Shown piece after piece: positions 13,802 to 15,681 of a stretch of 15,681 bases of DNA. A program made the position numbers and the translations under genes. The DNA is taken from positions 1-15,681 of the forward strand of contig CALDFS010000300.1 in NCBI GenBank assembly GCA_937942105.1. Direction: 5' to 3'. Within the stretch, counting starts at the first letter, position 1. Each line of letters begins with the position of its first letter. The notes below the pieces were generated by a model, which was not told the DNA's origin, did not search any database, and saw nothing but the letters and a program-made list of their open reading frames with translations. This stretch comes from an uncultured Ruminococcus sp. GTDB lineage: Bacteria; Bacillota; Clostridia; Oscillospirales; Ruminococcaceae.

Positions 13802-13830
13802 TTGACAATATTATATAAATCCGCTATACT
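13802..13830 (+). promoter_or_regulatory. Promoter of the GH5-GH43 operon
   Basis: TTGACA (13802-13807), a 17-bp spacer and TATACT (13825-13830). The leader to the GH5 ATG is about 40 nt, with AAAGGAG before the start. Confidence 0.88.
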
Positions 13831-13878
13831 TATTATACACTCATTTAGACCATGTAACCAAATTAAAGGAGACTCTAT

Positions 13879-15027
13879 ATGAAAAAACTTATATCATTGG
13901 TTTTATGCGCGATTATGGCTTTAAGCGTATTCACTGCCTGCGGAGATGATAAGGCAGATATCGCTTCCAACTCCCACAGCGACCCCGAAGCCGAATCTGT
14001 CAGCTACACCGCTGAGGAGATCACCTCTGCCATGACCATCGGCTGGAATTTAGGCAACACCCTCGATGCTCCGGATGGTGAAACATCATGGGGGCAGCCG
14101 CTTACCACTAAGGACATGATAGATAAGCTCGCCGAGCTTGGCTTCAAAACGATAAGAATCCCCACCTCGTGGGGAAAGCACACCTCCGGCGCGCCGGACT
14201 ATATCATCGACAGCGAGTGGATGGACAGGGTTCAGGAAATAGTCGACTGGGCGATGGAAAACGATATGTTCGTAATCCTCAATTCCCATCACGACAATGA
14301 CTATTATTACCCATCCGCCGAAAACCACGATAAGGCTGTCGAGTACATGACGAAGATTTGGACGCAGGTTGCCGAGCGCTTCAAGGATTACGACCAGCAC
14401 CTTATCTTTGAATCGATGAACGAGCCAAGACTTTCCGGAACTCAGTACGAATGGAACTTCGACTCCAACGTAAAGGAGTGCCTTGAAGCCGCCAAGACAA
14501 TACTTGACTGCAATCAGGCGTGTGTCAACGCTGTAAGAGCCGCCGGTGGCAGGAATGCCGACAGATACATTATGGCGGCAACCTACTCAGCATCCCCCTA
14601 TTCAGCAATCAACGACGCTTATGAGCTTCCGAGCGACCCATCGGAAAAGATTCTTCTTTCCATTCACGCCTATACCCCCTATGACCTTGCCATGAGCGGC
14701 GAATACGCCTCCCGCGAGTTCACTCAAAACGGCAAGTCGGCTATTGACGATTTCGTTGATAAGATATATAATAAATTCGTCAAGAACGGAACCTATGTTG
14801 TAATAGGCGAATTTGGCTGCACCAACAAGGGCAACGACGATGCAAGGTACGAATGGGGCAAATACTTTGTCTCCAAGGCAAAGGAAAACAATATGCCCTG
14901 CGTTTTGTGGGACAATCAGCACGACGATTTGGGAAGCGAATGCTACGCTTTATTCGACCGCTATAACCTTGAAGTATTCTCATCATGTGAAAAGTACTAC
15001 GAGGGCATAATGGCTGGTCTGGAATAA
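13879..15027 (+). CDS. Lipoprotein GH5 endoglucanase (cellulase family)
   Basis: A 382-residue secreted lipoprotein. The signal peptide MKKLISLVLCAIMALSVFTAC ends in a lipobox with Cys21 as acylation site. A short Ser/Asp/Glu-rich linker (22-45) leads into one GH5 (beta/alpha)8 catalytic domain with no carbohydrate-binding module. Signatures are GWNLGNTLDA at 55-64, IRIPTSWG at 92-99, LNSHHDN at 134-140, FESMNEPR at 177-184 (acid/base Glu182), the HxY motif at 263-265 and VVIGEFG at 307-313 (nucleophile Glu311). The pattern is close to subfamily GH5_4, which cleaves beta-1,4-glucans, xyloglucan or mixed-linkage glucan. It is tethered to the outer membrane face of the cell and co-transcribed with GH43, 27 bp downstream. 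Confidence 0.95.
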   Translation: MKKLISLVLCAIMALSVFTACGDDKADIASNSHSDPEAESVSYTAEEITSAMTIGWNLGNTLDAPDGETSWGQPLTTKDMIDKLAELGFKTIRIPTSWGKHTSGAPDYIIDSEWMDRVQEIVDWAMENDMFVILNSHHDNDYYYPSAENHDKAVEYMTKIWTQVAERFKDYDQHLIFESMNEPRLSGTQYEWNFDSNVKECLEAAKTILDCNQACVNAVRAAGGRNADRYIMAATYSASPYSAINDAYELPSDPSEKILLSIHAYTPYDLAMSGEYASREFTQNGKSAIDDFVDKIYNKFVKNGTYVVIGEFGCTNKGNDDARYEWGKYFVSKAKENNMPCVLWDNQHDDLGSECYALFDRYNLEVFSSCEKYYEGIMAGLE

Positions 15028-15054
15028 ATAAAACTTGGACAGGACGGTTATATT

Positions 15055-15681
15055 ATGAAGAAAGAAAATCTTAAAAAAGTGATTTCCGCAGCCTTATGTG
15101 CGGCGCTTGCGGCATCTATGCTCTGCGGCTGCGGCGATGAATCCGCAACAAGAAAGAAGAACACAGAGCCGATAGTAACGGTGAACGCCGTGCCCGAGGC
15201 GGCGGATCTGGGGCTTGACGACCTTGCGAAGCTCACATCAACTCAAGATCTGAGCTACTCCATAACCTCATCACTGGCAAAAAGCTATAAGACTGTGGGC
15301 GACTGCAACCCTATATCCTCTAACCTGTTCTTTGCGGACCCCACTGCGGTTGAATATAACGGCAGGCTTTACGTTTACGGCACCTGCGACACCGAGCAGT
15401 TCTTAAAGAACGGCAAAAAGGGCGACAATGGCTACGGCGGCATAGATTCGCTCTCCTGCTTCTCGACCGACGATATGGTAAACTGGACGTATCACGGCGA
15501 CATAAAGGTGAACTTCCTTTGCTCATGGGCGGGGGTATCATGGGCGCCTTCCATAGTATCACGTCCCACCGAAAGCGGAGAGACTGAATTCTTCCTTTAC
15601 TTCACCCTTGGCGGCGGCGGAATAGGCGTTATCAAGGCAAACTCGCCTTTGGGTCCATGGACCGACCCGCTCGGTCATCCC
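15055..15681 (+). CDS. Lipoprotein GH43 glycosidase, N-terminal part (cut by window end)
   Basis: The first 209 residues of a GH43-family five-bladed propeller hydrolase (arabinofuranosidase/xylosidase-type activities); the rest is outside the window. The signal peptide ends LCGC, with Cys26 as lipidation site. The propeller start FFADPTAVEYNGRLYVYGTCD carries the likely catalytic-base Asp95. VSWAPSIV at 161-168 and GGGGIGVIKANSPLGPWTDPLG are blade motifs typical of GH43. The acid Glu lies beyond the edge. AGGACGG precedes the ATG, 27 bp after GH5, and there is no terminator between them. The two surface lipoproteins probably act together on hemicellulose, and the released pentoses fit the FGGY kinase nearby. 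The exact substrate and GH43 subfamily are not decidable here. Confidence 0.92.
   Translation, partial: MKKENLKKVISAALCAALAASMLCGCGDESATRKKNTEPIVTVNAVPEAADLGLDDLAKLTSTQDLSYSITSSLAKSYKTVGDCNPISSNLFFADPTAVEYNGRLYVYGTCDTEQFLKNGKKGDNGYGGIDSLSCFSTDDMVNWTYHGDIKVNFLCSWAGVSWAPSIVSRPTESGETEFFLYFTLGGGGIGVIKANSPLGPWTDPLGHP

Noticed and set aside
1..15681. CRISPR array, tRNA or rRNA genes, transposase
   Set aside because: No regularly spaced identical repeats, no tRNA-like cloverleaf and no transposase or integrase domain were seen on either strand.

Overview
The window looks like a chromosomal segment of a low-to-moderate GC Gram-positive fermenter of the class Clostridia. Gene content and style best fit an Oscillospiraceae/Ruminococcaceae gut or rumen fibre degrader. 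The grounds are strong AGGAG ribosome-binding sites, textbook sigma-A promoters with 17-bp spacers, an MBL-rlmH-murA neighbourhood, lipoprotein glycoside hydrolases and the DUF4160/DUF2442 pair. This placement is inference; no rRNA or other phylogenetic marker was available.

Layout. 1-288 (-): 5' part of an ArsP_2-like (putative 10-TM heavy-metal exporter) gene. Its about 190-nt leader is almost entirely one long imperfect RNA hairpin. Divergently, 611-2435 (+): maf, a small unknown protein and a YegS/DgkB-type lipid kinase, closed by a terminator. 2552-6189 (+): promoter, structured leader, then a translationally coupled four-gene operon (acyltransferase, GT8, GT8, acyltransferase; each junction is a 4-bp overlap) and a bidirectional terminator. 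The operon is a candidate glycolipid or acylated-glycan pathway.

6253-10198 (-): a housekeeping block, murA - MBL hydrolase (WalJ/YycJ type) - rlmH. It is interrupted and followed by small accessory genes: a four-CxxC zinc-ribbon protein between murA and the MBL gene, and a two-TM protein plus a zinc-ribbon pseudogene after rlmH. A 38-bp copy of the rlmH 3' end, with a second shared motif, sits next to the extra zinc-ribbon gene. This suggests duplication of, or site-specific insertion at, the rlmH end. About 460 bp upstream of the MBL gene is packed with palindromes. murA is split by a small out-of-frame deletion.

10513-12259 (+): a FGGY carbohydrate kinase (probably pentulose kinase) with a consensus promoter and a terminator. 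12272-12781 (-): CYTH triphosphatase-like protein. 12906-13575 (+): DUF4160-DUF2442 pair, with a perfect palindrome in the promoter spacer and a frameshift at the DUF4160 N-terminus. 13802 to end (+): promoter, then lipoprotein GH5 endoglucanase and lipoprotein GH43 (cut by the window end), a plant-polysaccharide operon that fits the pentose kinase nearby.

Three genes (murA, the 6253-6468 zinc ribbon, DUF4160) carry inactivating or frame-breaking changes. That is either local decay or assembly error, and read mapping would decide. The most novel signals are the long hairpin leader of the metal transporter and the repeated rlmH 3' end with accessory cassettes.
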